Shown here in pieces: positions 48,603-57,023 of a stretch of 64,000 nt of DNA. The DNA is from Lentzea pudingi (lineage in GTDB: Bacteria > Actinomycetota > Actinomycetes > Mycobacteriales > Pseudonocardiaceae), in the NCBI RefSeq assembly GCF_014646255.1, contig NZ_BMNC01000001.1:809366-873365 (forward strand), in the 5' to 3' direction. Numbering within the stretch: the stretch's first letter is position 1; each line of letters opens with the position of its first letter. The notes under the pieces were generated by a model. The model was not told the DNA's origin. It was given only the letters and a program-made list of their open reading frames with translations, and searched no databases. A program made the translations under genes and the position numbers.

Positions 48603-50636
48603 GTGCGAAATGTGATGTCGGGCAGTGCGGGCCGGGTGGTGCAGGCGTCGTCGATCGGCACGGTGCACCTGCACAACCAGGAGCCTGTACCCGTGCCGTT
48701 CCAGCTGCCGCCAGCGCCGCGCTGCTTCGTCAGCAGGCAGGACGAGCTCGCGGCGCTGGAAGGCTGGCCGTTGCTGGTGATCAGCGGTCCGGGCGGGGTG
48801 GGCAAGACGTCGCTGGCGCTGCGGTGGCTGCACGACCGGCGCGCGGAGTTCCCGGACGGGCAGCTCTACGCCGACCTGGGCGCGCACTCGCCGAACGGGC
48901 CCGTCGCGCCCGAGGACGCGCTGGAGTGGTTCCTGCACGCGTTCGGGATGCGGGACGTGCCGGGGACGCTCCCGGCCAGGCAGGCGTTGTTCCGCTCGGT
49001 CACCGCCGGCCTCGCCTTCTCCGTGCTGTTAGACAACGCCGTGTCGTCCGCGCAGGTCAGGCCCTTGTTACCGGCCTCGGGAACAGTCGTGGTCACCAGC
49101 CGGTGGCGGCTGAGCCCGCTCGGCACCGACGCCGCGCGCTTCGTCGAGGTCGCGCCGCTCGGGCAACGGGACTCCGTGCGGCTGCTCGAAGAGCTGGTCC
49201 AGGACGACCGGCTCACCGCCGAACCCGACGCCGCCGGGGAACTGGCCAGGCTCTGCGGCGGGCTCCCGGTCGCGCTGTCGGTGGTCGGCGCACGGTTGTC
49301 GGCCCGGCCGCGGCGATCACTGGGACGGGAGTTGACCGAGTTGCGCGACGACCGGCTGCCGGAGCTGGACGACGACGCTTCGGTCGCCGCGGTGCTCGAT
49401 CGGTCCTATGTGGACCTGCCCGTCCGGCAGGCCCGCCTGTACCGGTTGTGCGCCTGGTTGCCCGGGAACGGCTTCGGGTCCGAGGCGGCAGCGGCCGTGG
49501 TGGGCGGACGGGTGGGTGACGTCGCGAAGGACCTGGAAGAGCTGGTGGAGAAGAACCTGCTGTCCGAGATCGCGGACAACCGGTTCCGCTTCCACGACAT
49601 GCTCCGCACCCACGCGCGCACCAAGGCCGACCCGACCTTGCCGGACAGCCTCCGCCGGGTGATGGAGTGGTGCGTCGCGTCCGCGGTCTCCGCTGACCTG
49701 GCCCTGATGCCTGGTCGCCAGCGGATCGGCCCGGCCTACCGCGAGGCTGTGCCGATGGCGGACGGCGCGGCCGCCTGGCTTGAGCTCGAACGGAGCAGCC
49801 TCGTCGCTGCCGTGAGGTGCGCGCCAGAACACGGCCTGTCCGATCTGGCCTGGCAGCTGTGCGAGGCGATGTGGCACCTCTTCATCAAAGGCCACCACTA
49901 CGCGGACTGGGTCGAGACCCACCGGGTCGCCATCCCGGCGGCACGCCAGTCGGGGAACCCGGTCGCGGCGGCGAGGCTCGGCACCCGGCTCGCGATGGCC
50001 TACCTCAACCTCGGCCGCTACGACGAGGCCACGGCCGAGCTCGAGGCCGTGCTGGCGGCGGGCCTCGGTGACCCGGTGAGCGAGCCGTCGGCGCTGTCGT
50101 TGCTCGGCCGGGCCCACCTCGAACGCGGGGACCCGGCGGCCGCGCTCGACTGCTACCGGCGGGTGCTCGGCGCGCGGAACGAACCCGGTCGTGAGCGCGG
50201 TGTTGCCATGGCGCGCCGGCGGATCGGTCAGGCGTTGATCGAACTGGGCCGGGCGGACGAGGCGATCGAGGAGCTCGAACTGGCCGAGTCGTTGCTCACC
50301 GATCCCGTCGAACGGGCGCGGGTGCGGACGTTCCTCGCACGGGCCTGCGCCGACACCGGTGAGCGCGACCGCGCGAGGTCGTTGCTCGACTCGGCGAGCA
50401 ACGACCTGCGCACGTCACCGTTCGACCGCGCGGACGCCCTGGTGCTGCTGGGCACGCTCGCGGACGACCACGAGCAGGCCCGGGAGCACTACGGCGCCGC
50501 GCTCGCGTGCTTTCCCGATCCGTCCGACCCTGCCGCCGTCCGCGTACGGGACCTTCTGGAACGGCACGAGCACCGCCTCGCAGCCGACGTGATCCCCGAG
50601 CAGCAGACCGGCGAGCAGCACCGCGACCCCTGCTGA
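48603..50636 (+). CDS. NB-ARC/TPR STAND ATPase (NLR-like) with N-terminal amyloid-like motif
   Basis: 677 aa. Residues 1-25 carry SGSAGRVVQASSIGTVHLH, a Gly/Val-rich V-Q-A motif. NB-ARC follows: Walker A SGPGGVGKTSLALRWLHD near 61, Walker B VLLDNA, sensor TSRWRLS, GLPVALSVVGARL, and the MHD-like FHDML. From about residue 370 there are TPR-type helical repeats (RLAMAYLNLGRYDEATAELEAV, LGRAHLERGDPAAALDCYRRVL). No DNA-binding or catalytic domain is fused. Such proteins are signalling hubs and some are phage-defence NLRs. Start GTG with GGGAGGGCGGG upstream; a second start four codons on is possible. Confidence 0.82.
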   Translation: MRNVMSGSAGRVVQASSIGTVHLHNQEPVPVPFQLPPAPRCFVSRQDELAALEGWPLLVISGPGGVGKTSLALRWLHDRRAEFPDGQLYADLGAHSPNGPVAPEDALEWFLHAFGMRDVPGTLPARQALFRSVTAGLAFSVLLDNAVSSAQVRPLLPASGTVVVTSRWRLSPLGTDAARFVEVAPLGQRDSVRLLEELVQDDRLTAEPDAAGELARLCGGLPVALSVVGARLSARPRRSLGRELTELRDDRLPELDDDASVAAVLDRSYVDLPVRQARLYRLCAWLPGNGFGSEAAAAVVGGRVGDVAKDLEELVEKNLLSEIADNRFRFHDMLRTHARTKADPTLPDSLRRVMEWCVASAVSADLALMPGRQRIGPAYREAVPMADGAAAWLELERSSLVAAVRCAPEHGLSDLAWQLCEAMWHLFIKGHHYADWVETHRVAIPAARQSGNPVAAARLGTRLAMAYLNLGRYDEATAELEAVLAAGLGDPVSEPSALSLLGRAHLERGDPAAALDCYRRVLGARNEPGRERGVAMARRRIGQALIELGRADEAIEELELAESLLTDPVERARVRTFLARACADTGERDRARSLLDSASNDLRTSPFDRADALVLLGTLADDHEQAREHYGAALACFPDPSDPAAVRVRDLLERHEHRLAADVIPEQQTGEQHRDPC

Positions 50637-50744
50637 CGGCACCGGCGGGCACACCAGGACGTCCGCGATCCCGAGCCACCGGGCCGGCGCGCGGCCGACG
50701 TGCGCGACGAGCAGCTCGCCGGCCCGCGTGACGCCGTCAGGCAC
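50415..50744 (-). CDS. Small ORF overlapping the NB-ARC 3' end
   Basis: 109 aa frame, GTG at 50744 overlapping the stop of the upstream leftward gene (50737-50739), so it could be translationally coupled. Third codon positions are nearly all G or C through the 107 bases free of other genes, as in real genes here. It begins PDGVTRAGELLVAHVG and includes a hydrophobic stretch AGVAVLLAGLLLGDHVG. The remaining 222 bases overlap, antisense, the end of the NB-ARC gene. No family recognised; a decayed or extended remnant is possible. Confidence 0.3.
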   Translation of the reverse strand: MPDGVTRAGELLVAHVGRAPARWLGIADVLVCPPVPSAGVAVLLAGLLLGDHVGCEAVLVPFQKVPYADGGRVGRIGKARERGAVVLPGLLVVVRERAQQHQGVRAVER

Positions 50745-51834
50745 GGTGCACCGGAACCGGTTCGGCGGCGCACTCCCGGTCCGGTTCGGCCAGCTCGAGC
50801 AACCGGTACATCGTGCGGCGCAGCACCGCCGCCGCTCCACCGGGCCGGGAGCTGATCGTCAGCGGCACCCGTCGTGCCTGCCGCGCCACAGGTTCGGCGA
50901 GGTCCAGCGGGGGCGCCGATCCGGCCAGTCGATCGGCGAGGCTGTTCGTCCTGACCTGCGGTGTGCGGGCGAGGACGACCGGTATTCCCGCTGCAGCGGA
51001 ATACTGCGTCACGGAGCCGTGGTCACCGACGACCGCGTCACTCGCGACGATCATCGCCCGCCAACCTTCCTCCGGCGGCACGATGATCAGGCCTGGGCAG
51101 TCGGCAAGCCATGCCCGCACCTGCCACGCGCCGTGCACCTGCCAGATGTTGGGGTGCAGGACCGCCGCGGTCCGGGTCTGCCGCGCCAGCGCGCGGTAGA
51201 AGGGGAGCAGGCTGCCGAACGTCGACCTCGCCGTCCACGTCGAGGTGATCGTCACGAGCGTCTCGCCCGGCGCGATGCCCGCGGCGGCCCGGTAGCGGTC
51301 GCGGAACGGCAGACTCGCTGTCAGCCGGTCGAAGCAGATGTCACCCGCGACCACCGCGTGCGGCACCGCTTCGGGACAGGCCTCCGACAGCAGCGCGAGT
51401 TCGTCGTCCAGCGCCAGCACGATCGCCGCCGGCACCACCCGGCCCGCTCGGGTGAGCGAGGCCCGGTCGAGACCGTGACCGTGCAGCCGCCGGGACTTCG
51501 CCGCGCTCGCGCCGTGCGGCAGCACCATCACCGGGCCGTGCACCAGGTCCGTGCCGCGATGGCTCGCGGCGACGACGAGGTCGAACCGGTGCCGCAGAGC
51601 GTTGTCCCACGGCGTCGTCGCCAAACCCCGTGCCGCGACGAACTCCTCGGTGCCGGGCGGCGATCCGGTGGGCACCGTGCACACGACCTGCACCCGTGGA
51701 TCGGCCGCGAGCAGGGGCAGCACGTCCATCAACCGCGTGCCCGCCACGAGGTGCGGCACCATCACGAGCACCTGGCGGCAGTCCGGCACGGTCACCCTGC
51801 GCTCGGCGCCGAGCCCGAACGGTTCCCACATCAC
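50737..51834 (-). CDS. GT-B-fold CDP-glycerol glycerophosphotransferase-like protein
   Basis: 365 aa. An N-terminal Rossmann-like half (VLVMVPHLVAGTRLMDVLPLLAADPRVQVV) and a C-terminal half with HPNIWQ, PEEGWRAMIVASDAVVGDHGSVTQYSAAAGIPVVLA, a pattern like the SDxSSxxxD end of TagB/TagF glycerophosphotransferases and related GT-B enzymes. Overlaps the upstream nucleotide-sugar dehydrogenase by ATGA, so the two make one product or surface glycan. Acceptor and donor unknown. Confidence 0.6.
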   Translation of the reverse strand: MMWEPFGLGAERRVTVPDCRQVLVMVPHLVAGTRLMDVLPLLAADPRVQVVCTVPTGSPPGTEEFVAARGLATTPWDNALRHRFDLVVAASHRGTDLVHGPVMVLPHGASAAKSRRLHGHGLDRASLTRAGRVVPAAIVLALDDELALLSEACPEAVPHAVVAGDICFDRLTASLPFRDRYRAAAGIAPGETLVTITSTWTARSTFGSLLPFYRALARQTRTAAVLHPNIWQVHGAWQVRAWLADCPGLIIVPPEEGWRAMIVASDAVVGDHGSVTQYSAAAGIPVVLARTPQVRTNSLADRLAGSAPPLDLAEPVARQARRVPLTISSRPGGAAAVLRRTMYRLLELAEPDRECAAEPVPVHRA

Positions 51835-53072
51835 GCCACCTCCACCGGGTCACCGGAGGAGCAGTCGAAGACCGGCACGTCGTCCCGCCGCACCGGCTCG
51901 TGCGCCGCGTGCCTGGTCATGATCAGCACGAGGTCGGCCGGCGCGGAGACGGGCTGCGAGACGAGCGTGGTCCCGTTGTCCAGCAAGAGACTCGGCACGT
52001 ACGGGTCGTGGTAGGCCACGTCCGCCTCGCCGGACAGTTCGTTGATCACCCGCACCGCGGCGGACTGCCGGACGTTCGCGGTGTCCGGCTTGTAGGTCAC
52101 GCCCGCGACGAGCACCCTGCTGCGCCGCAACGGAGGCAGCCCGCGCGCGGCGAGCGCCTCCCGCAACCGGTGCACGGTGTGCGCGGGCATGGCGTCGTTG
52201 ACCGCGATCGCCGCGTCGACCACCGGCGAGTGCAGGCCGTGCCGGCGGGCACTGGCCGTGAAGAACCCGGCCGACACCGGGATGCAGTCACCGCCCGCAC
52301 CCGGTCCCGGCCGGTGCCGCAGGAACCCGTACGGCTTGCTGCCGGCCGCCTCCAGCACCTCGTCGACGTCGACCCGCTGGGCCCGGCACAACGCCGCGAG
52401 CTCGTTCGCCAGCGAGATGTTGACCATCCTGAAGGTGTTCTCGAAGATCTTCACCAACTCGGCCGCACGGGTCGAGCTGACGGCCACGACCCGGCGCGCG
52501 ACCCGGCTCACGAACCGCACCGCGAGTTCCGTGCACCGCGGCGTGTAGCCCGCGACGACCCTCGGAACCGTGTCCACGCCGACGTTGCCCGGGTCCGTGC
52601 GCACCGGCGAGTGGGCGAGGTGGAAGTCGAGTCCCGCGCACAGTCCGGACACGGCCGCGATGCGCGGCAACACCACTTCCTCGACCGTGCCCGGCGCACA
52701 GGTGCTCTGCACGATCACGAGCGCGCCGGGCCGCATGGCCTTGGCGACCTCGTCGGCAGCCTGTGCGAGCAAAGACACGTCGAGCCGGCCGTGCCGCCCG
52801 GCAGGCGTCGGCACGCAGAGGACGTAGACGTTCGAGTGCGGAATTCCCTGCGTGCTGTGCCGCAACAAAAGCCGCCCGCTGGCCAACGCGGAATTCAGCT
52901 CCTGCTCGGTGACCGTCGTGAGTCCGCAGCCGGGCCGTTGCTCGCTGATCTCGCGAACCCGTTCCGCACTCGCGTCCACGCCGAGAACGGTCAGGCCCGA
53001 CCTCGCGGCCGCGACGGCGGTCGGCAATCCGGTGAAGCCGAGTCCGATGACGGTGATGTCGATGATGTCCAC
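51831..53072 (-). CDS. Nucleotide-sugar dehydrogenase (UDP-ManNAc/UDP-Glc dehydrogenase family)
   Basis: 413 aa. NAD loop VIGLGFTGLPTAVAAARSG, central region VCVPTPAGRHGRLDVSLLAQAADEV and C-terminal VLVAGVTYKPDTANVRQSAAVRVINEL with HDPYV are those of WecC/UgdH enzymes that oxidise the C6 hydroxyl to a uronate. The nucleophile Cys is in GAGGDCIPV, where related enzymes have GGHCIP or GGSCFP; His or Ser is replaced by Asp. GTG start with GGGAGG seven bases before it. Probably supplies a uronate sugar for the next gene's product. Confidence 0.82.
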   Translation of the reverse strand: MDIIDITVIGLGFTGLPTAVAAARSGLTVLGVDASAERVREISEQRPGCGLTTVTEQELNSALASGRLLLRHSTQGIPHSNVYVLCVPTPAGRHGRLDVSLLAQAADEVAKAMRPGALVIVQSTCAPGTVEEVVLPRIAAVSGLCAGLDFHLAHSPVRTDPGNVGVDTVPRVVAGYTPRCTELAVRFVSRVARRVVAVSSTRAAELVKIFENTFRMVNISLANELAALCRAQRVDVDEVLEAAGSKPYGFLRHRPGPGAGGDCIPVSAGFFTASARRHGLHSPVVDAAIAVNDAMPAHTVHRLREALAARGLPPLRRSRVLVAGVTYKPDTANVRQSAAVRVINELSGEADVAYHDPYVPSLLLDNGTTLVSQPVSAPADLVLIMTRHAAHEPVRRDDVPVFDCSSGDPVEVA

Positions 53073-53165
53073 AACGCACCTCCCAAAGGTTTGTGGACAC
53101 CAAGGTGCGGTGCGACATTGCCCGAAAGCCTTTCCGTGGCCTGCGAGTTCACTGAACGCGCTGGT

Positions 53166-53200
53166 GAAACGCTGTGGTGGCGCAAACCTGGAAGCGTTTC
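53166..53200. promoter_or_regulatory. Inverted repeat upstream of SARP gene
   Basis: GAAACGCT (53166-53173) and AGCGTTTC (53193-53200) are perfect inverted arms 19 bases apart, in the 268-bp interval between the nucleotide-sugar dehydrogenase and the SARP gene. Two regulatory proteins or one dimer could bind; no known operator is matched. Otherwise the interval shows no coding signal. Confidence 0.35.
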
Positions 53201-53340
53201 CATGCGTGCTGTACTGCCTGCGGTTTCAGGGTGCTTTCAGTACGCCGATCGGGCTTCGAATGCGCAACTTCGCTGGAAAGCCCCCTTGGTTGGGAGCACA
53301 CTGCTTGCGGGAGAGATGCACCTGGCGAGGGGTGGCGCGG

Positions 53341-56298
53341 GTGGAGATCGCATTCAGGATTCTCGGGCGCACAGGCCTGAGGACGGCAGACGGCTTCGTC
53401 CACGACTGGGGGAAGCCGAAAGCCCGTGCCGTTCTCGCGGTGCTGTTGTTCCACGCGGGCAAGCCGGTGCCGGTGCGCACGCTGGAGAAGTGGGTGTGGT
53501 CGGGCGACGGGCCGAGCAATCCCTACCCGACCCTGCAGACCTACGTCGCCCGCATCAAGGCCGCGCTGCGCGACGCAGGCCTGCCGGGAGTGATCTCCAA
53601 TGTGGAACGCGCCTACCAGCTGGACGTGGACAGGTCGTCGATAGATCTGTACGCCTCGATCGAACTGGCGCGGAAGGCGAAGGCCGCGGCCTACCAGGCG
53701 TCACCCGACCTGGAGAAGGCGTGCGCGTTGTCCGAACAGGCGATCGCGTTGTGGAGCGGCGAGCTGTTCGCCGATCTCGACAGCGACCTCGCGTGCGAGC
53801 GCCGCGACTCGTTGGTGCGTTACCACTACCTGCCGGCCATGAACGGACTGCTGTACGGGCTGGGCAAGCTGGGCCGGTTCGAGCAGATGTTGTTCCACCT
53901 CAACGAGATCCAGCCGGAGCACGACCTCGACGTCCTGCTGGCCCGGCACCGGCTGGTGGCGTTGTTCGGGCTGCGCAAGAGGGTTGAGGCGGCGCAGTAC
54001 CACGTGAGCGTGCGACGCCGGATCGTGGCGGAGATCGCCGACGGCTCCGAGGCCGAGCTCCTCCGGCTCTACGAGGAACTGCGCTCGCGGCACGACCAGC
54101 AGAGCACACCTTCGAATGCCGGCCCGCGCCCGAGGTACCTGCCGCACGGCGCCGACGCGTTCACCGGGCACGAGACCTTGCTGGCAGAGCTCGACAACCT
54201 CGTCCTCCCGCACCCGCGACCACGGTTGGTCGCGCTCGACGGGCCGCCGGGCGTCGGGAAGACGACCCTCGCGCTGCACTGGGCGTCGTCGGTGCGGGAC
54301 CGGTTCGCCGACGGCTACTGGTTCGCGTCCCTGGACGGCGTGGCGCACGGCCCCCGCGTCGAGGCCGGCCAGGTGGTGAAGGACCTGCTGGCCGAGTTCG
54401 GTGTCGCGGCCGACTCGATCCCGTCGCTCGAGGCCCGCACGGCCCGGTTGCGCGAACTGCTGGCCAACCGCTGCATGCTGGTCGTACTGGACAACGTGGC
54501 GGACACGAGCCATGTGCGCGCGCTCCTGCCGGCCCTGTCGACCTGTTTCGTGCTCATGACGAGCCGAGCCCGCCTGAGTGAACTGGTGGTCCGGGACCGG
54601 GCCCGCTGCCTGACCGTCGACCCGCTCGGCGAGGACGAGACCGTCGCGTGGCTGCGCAACCGCCTGGGCCACCGGGCTTCCGCGGCCCCCGGCGGGGTGG
54701 TGAGGCTGGCGGCCCTGGCGGACGGCATGCCGCTCGCGATGGAACTGATCGGCGAGCAGGTCGCGGCCCAGCCACGGCGTTCGCTGGAGGACTTCGTCCG
54801 CGTGCTCGCCTCGGGCCGCGCGTTGCTGTCGCTGAGCAACGGATCCTCCGGCAGCATCCGGAACGCGTTCGAACTGTCCTATCAGAACTTGAGCGAGGAG
54901 CAGGCCACGCTGTTCCGGTTGCTCGGCCTGCACCCGGTCCGTGAGGTGTCGCTCGACATCGTGGCGGCACTGGCCGGAGTCGACCGCGAGGACGCCCGTC
55001 ACCTGGTCGACTCGTTGGTGTGGACCCGTTTGGTCGACTCGACGGACGGCGACCGCTACCGCATGCACGATCTCATCCGCGAATACGCGGCGGAACGAGC
55101 GGAACGCGACGAGCCACCGGCGGAACGTGCCGCGGCCGTGGGCAGGATGCTCGCCTGGTACACGCACACGGTGCACAACGCGGACCGCTGCGTCGTCGGC
55201 TTCCGCGAGGAGGTGCCGATGCTGGACCTGCCGCCCGGCGTGAACCCTCGTCACTTCACCGACGAGGACGACGTCGCCCAGTGGTGCCTGCAGGAGGAAG
55301 CCGCCCTGGTCGGCGTGATCAAACACGTCGCCGACCCCGAGCACATCTGGCGGCTCGCCAACTCCGTGGGCGAGCTCTTCATGCGCTACCTCCGCAACGA
55401 CACCGTCGTGGCGGTCATGGAGGCCGGCGCAGCGGCCGCGCGCGAATGCGGCGAGATCGGCACCGTGGTGGACACGTTCCAGAACGTCGGCTTCGTCCAC
55501 ATGACATATCGGCACGACCACGAGTCCGCCGATCGTTGGTTCCGCGAGGCGCGCGCGATCTTCGGCGACCGCGACGACCCCGAGACGCTGGCCGTGCTGC
55601 TGCGCAACGAGGCCGAGTGCGTGCTGCAGGGCGCCCACAACGTGCCCCGCGCGATCGAGATGTACCAGCAGGCTCTCGCGTTGGCGGTCACGGATGACAC
55701 GCGGGCGGGAATTCTGCACCGGCTCGGCGTGGCGTGCAGGGCGGGCAACCGGCTCGACGAGGCGGCTTCGCACCTCTACCAGGCACTGCACCTGCGGGAG
55801 AGACTGGGCGACGGCCTCGGTCAGGCTCGCAGCCGCCTCGAACTGGCCCAGCTCGCGTTCGACCTCGGCGACTCGTTCGGTGCCAAGGCCAGCTGTCACT
55901 TCGCGATCGGGTTGTTCCAGCAGGCCCACTCCGGTGCGGGGGAGGCGCGGGCGCTGACGTTGCTTGCGGCGATCGTCAAGGCGGACGACCTGGAGTTGGG
56001 GCGGTACTACGCGAACCGGGCGATGGAGCTGTCGCGTGGCGTGGACCGCGAGGTGGAAGCCGTCGTCAACGACGTGGCCGGCCAGATCGAGTGGCGGGCG
56101 GGGCAGCGGGAGCTGGCGGTCGAGCGGTGGCAGGCCTCGTTCTCCGCGTTCCGGGACATCAGCGACCCGAGGGCCGACGCGATCGCGGTGCATTTGGACG
56201 AACTCGCTCAATTCGTGCAACCCGAGGTACCTCTGGGACGTCTTCCATCTCAGACGGGCGTGGCCCAGGACCAAGAACTTCTGGGCGGCTTGGAATAG
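53341..56298 (+). CDS. SARP-BTAD-NB-ARC-TPR regulator (AfsR-type)
   Basis: 985 aa. Winged helix of the SARP class at about 1-95 (EIAFRILGRTGLRTADG ... NPYPTLQTYVARIKAALRDAG), BTAD at 95-245 (FEQMLFHLNEIQPEHDLDVLLARHRLVALFGLRKRVEAAQYHVSVRRRI), NB-ARC from about 275 (Walker A DGPPGVGKTTLALHW, Walker B MLVVLDNVAD, GMPLAMELIGEQV, MHDLIREYA), then TPR repeats (GDGLGQARSRLELAQLAF, IEMYQQALALAV). Binds direct repeats near promoters of secondary-metabolite genes. GTG at 53341 is chosen by likeness; the open frame before it is noise. Confidence 0.87.
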   Translation: MEIAFRILGRTGLRTADGFVHDWGKPKARAVLAVLLFHAGKPVPVRTLEKWVWSGDGPSNPYPTLQTYVARIKAALRDAGLPGVISNVERAYQLDVDRSSIDLYASIELARKAKAAAYQASPDLEKACALSEQAIALWSGELFADLDSDLACERRDSLVRYHYLPAMNGLLYGLGKLGRFEQMLFHLNEIQPEHDLDVLLARHRLVALFGLRKRVEAAQYHVSVRRRIVAEIADGSEAELLRLYEELRSRHDQQSTPSNAGPRPRYLPHGADAFTGHETLLAELDNLVLPHPRPRLVALDGPPGVGKTTLALHWASSVRDRFADGYWFASLDGVAHGPRVEAGQVVKDLLAEFGVAADSIPSLEARTARLRELLANRCMLVVLDNVADTSHVRALLPALSTCFVLMTSRARLSELVVRDRARCLTVDPLGEDETVAWLRNRLGHRASAAPGGVVRLAALADGMPLAMELIGEQVAAQPRRSLEDFVRVLASGRALLSLSNGSSGSIRNAFELSYQNLSEEQATLFRLLGLHPVREVSLDIVAALAGVDREDARHLVDSLVWTRLVDSTDGDRYRMHDLIREYAAERAERDEPPAERAAAVGRMLAWYTHTVHNADRCVVGFREEVPMLDLPPGVNPRHFTDEDDVAQWCLQEEAALVGVIKHVADPEHIWRLANSVGELFMRYLRNDTVVAVMEAGAAAARECGEIGTVVDTFQNVGFVHMTYRHDHESADRWFREARAIFGDRDDPETLAVLLRNEAECVLQGAHNVPRAIEMYQQALALAVTDDTRAGILHRLGVACRAGNRLDEAASHLYQALHLRERLGDGLGQARSRLELAQLAFDLGDSFGAKASCHFAIGLFQQAHSGAGEARALTLLAAIVKADDLELGRYYANRAMELSRGVDREVEAVVNDVAGQIEWRAGQRELAVERWQASFSAFRDISDPRADAIAVHLDELAQFVQPEVPLGRLPSQTGVAQDQELLGGLE

Positions 56299-56529
56299 CC
56301 ATTCATCATGCCGGGTGTCATTCATTTCGGTGGCACGCACACGGGCAGTGTTCATTCAGCGGCGAATCGCCACCAAAATCTGACACGAGCCAGTGGTGGA
56401 TCATGATAAATCGATTTCACGGGACGCCGTGCGTAGCCCTGAGTAGCCCGCCGCAGGTGGCGAGCACGGGGCGTGAGACGATCATCAACGTCGGGGGAGA
56501 ACCGCAACCGACGATCAGAACGGAAAAAA

Positions 56530-56673
56530 GTGAAGAACTTTCCTGTTACCGCGCGAGCGGTGATGTGGACCGGGCTCGGCGCCGCGGTTGTAGCCGCGGC
56601 TGCCGAGTGGCCGACCCTGGGCTACAACGCTTTGGCACTCGTTCACAGCCTCTGGTCGATGAAGTTCGGCTGA
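56530..56673 (+). CDS. Small hydrophobic peptide
   Basis: 47 aa from a GTG: KNFPVTARAVMWTGLG, then AAVVAAAAEWPTLGYNALALV, then HSLWSMKFG. A single hydrophobic stretch with a few aromatic residues and a basic N-terminus; no signal cleavage site or known bacteriocin motif. Third-position GC bias is weaker than in neighbours. Support: it is the only frame in this interval followed by a strong terminator at 56731, and GGAAAAAA sits before the GTG. Could be a membrane peptide or bacteriocin-like product; function not recognised. Confidence 0.45.
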   Translation: MKNFPVTARAVMWTGLGAAVVAAAAEWPTLGYNALALVHSLWSMKFG

Positions 56674-56730
56674 TCCTCTGGCCTGTCGTCACCGCGCGAG
56701 CGGTGGCGGCGGGCGAGGCAGCACCTCTCC

Positions 56731-56772
56731 AGCTCCGACTCGGACCGCATCCGGGTCGGAGCTTTTATATTA
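56731..56772 (+). terminator. Strong rho-independent terminator
   Basis: Stem of 13 pairs (56731-56743 with 56751-56763, one T-G), 7-base loop ACCGCAT, followed by TTTTATATT. The best intrinsic terminator of the window; it ends the transcript of the 47-aa peptide gene or of a longer RNA. Confidence 0.88.
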
Positions 56773-56984
56773 GCGCTCTCCGCGTGGTGTGGAGTAATTT
56801 TCTGAATTGTTGGCCTGATGGTAGTCCGTTTAAGATCGATTGACGAAAGTAAAACATCGGATCGGCCGATGAACGGTTGTCCACAAGTGCTGCGGCGATA
56901 GCGCATTCGCATCAGTCCGAATGCTCCGTCCGCCGGGTCTTCGTGAGCAGGCTCGACACGCGCTTCGGGCCACCGTTCAGCAGC
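56773..56984. other. Low-GC intergenic DNA
   Basis: About 210 bases with clearly lower GC than the rest (for example the stretch GGAGTAATTTTCTGAATTGTTG). I see no ORF with coding bias, no repeat and no clear promoter until the MerR-type site that follows. Confidence 0.6.
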
Positions 56985-57016
56985 TTGCATCCGGTACCGG
57001 CGTACGGGTTTACCGT
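56985..57016 (+). promoter_or_regulatory. MerR-type promoter/operator
   Basis: TTGCAT (56985-56990) and a -10-like TTTACC/TACCGT (57009-57016) are 18-20 bases apart, the long spacing MerR regulators need. Between them CCGGTAC-CGGC-GTACGGG forms a dyad with one mismatch. It precedes the small gene at 57024 with almost no leader. Confidence 0.65.
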
Positions 57017-57023
57017 CGGAGGC

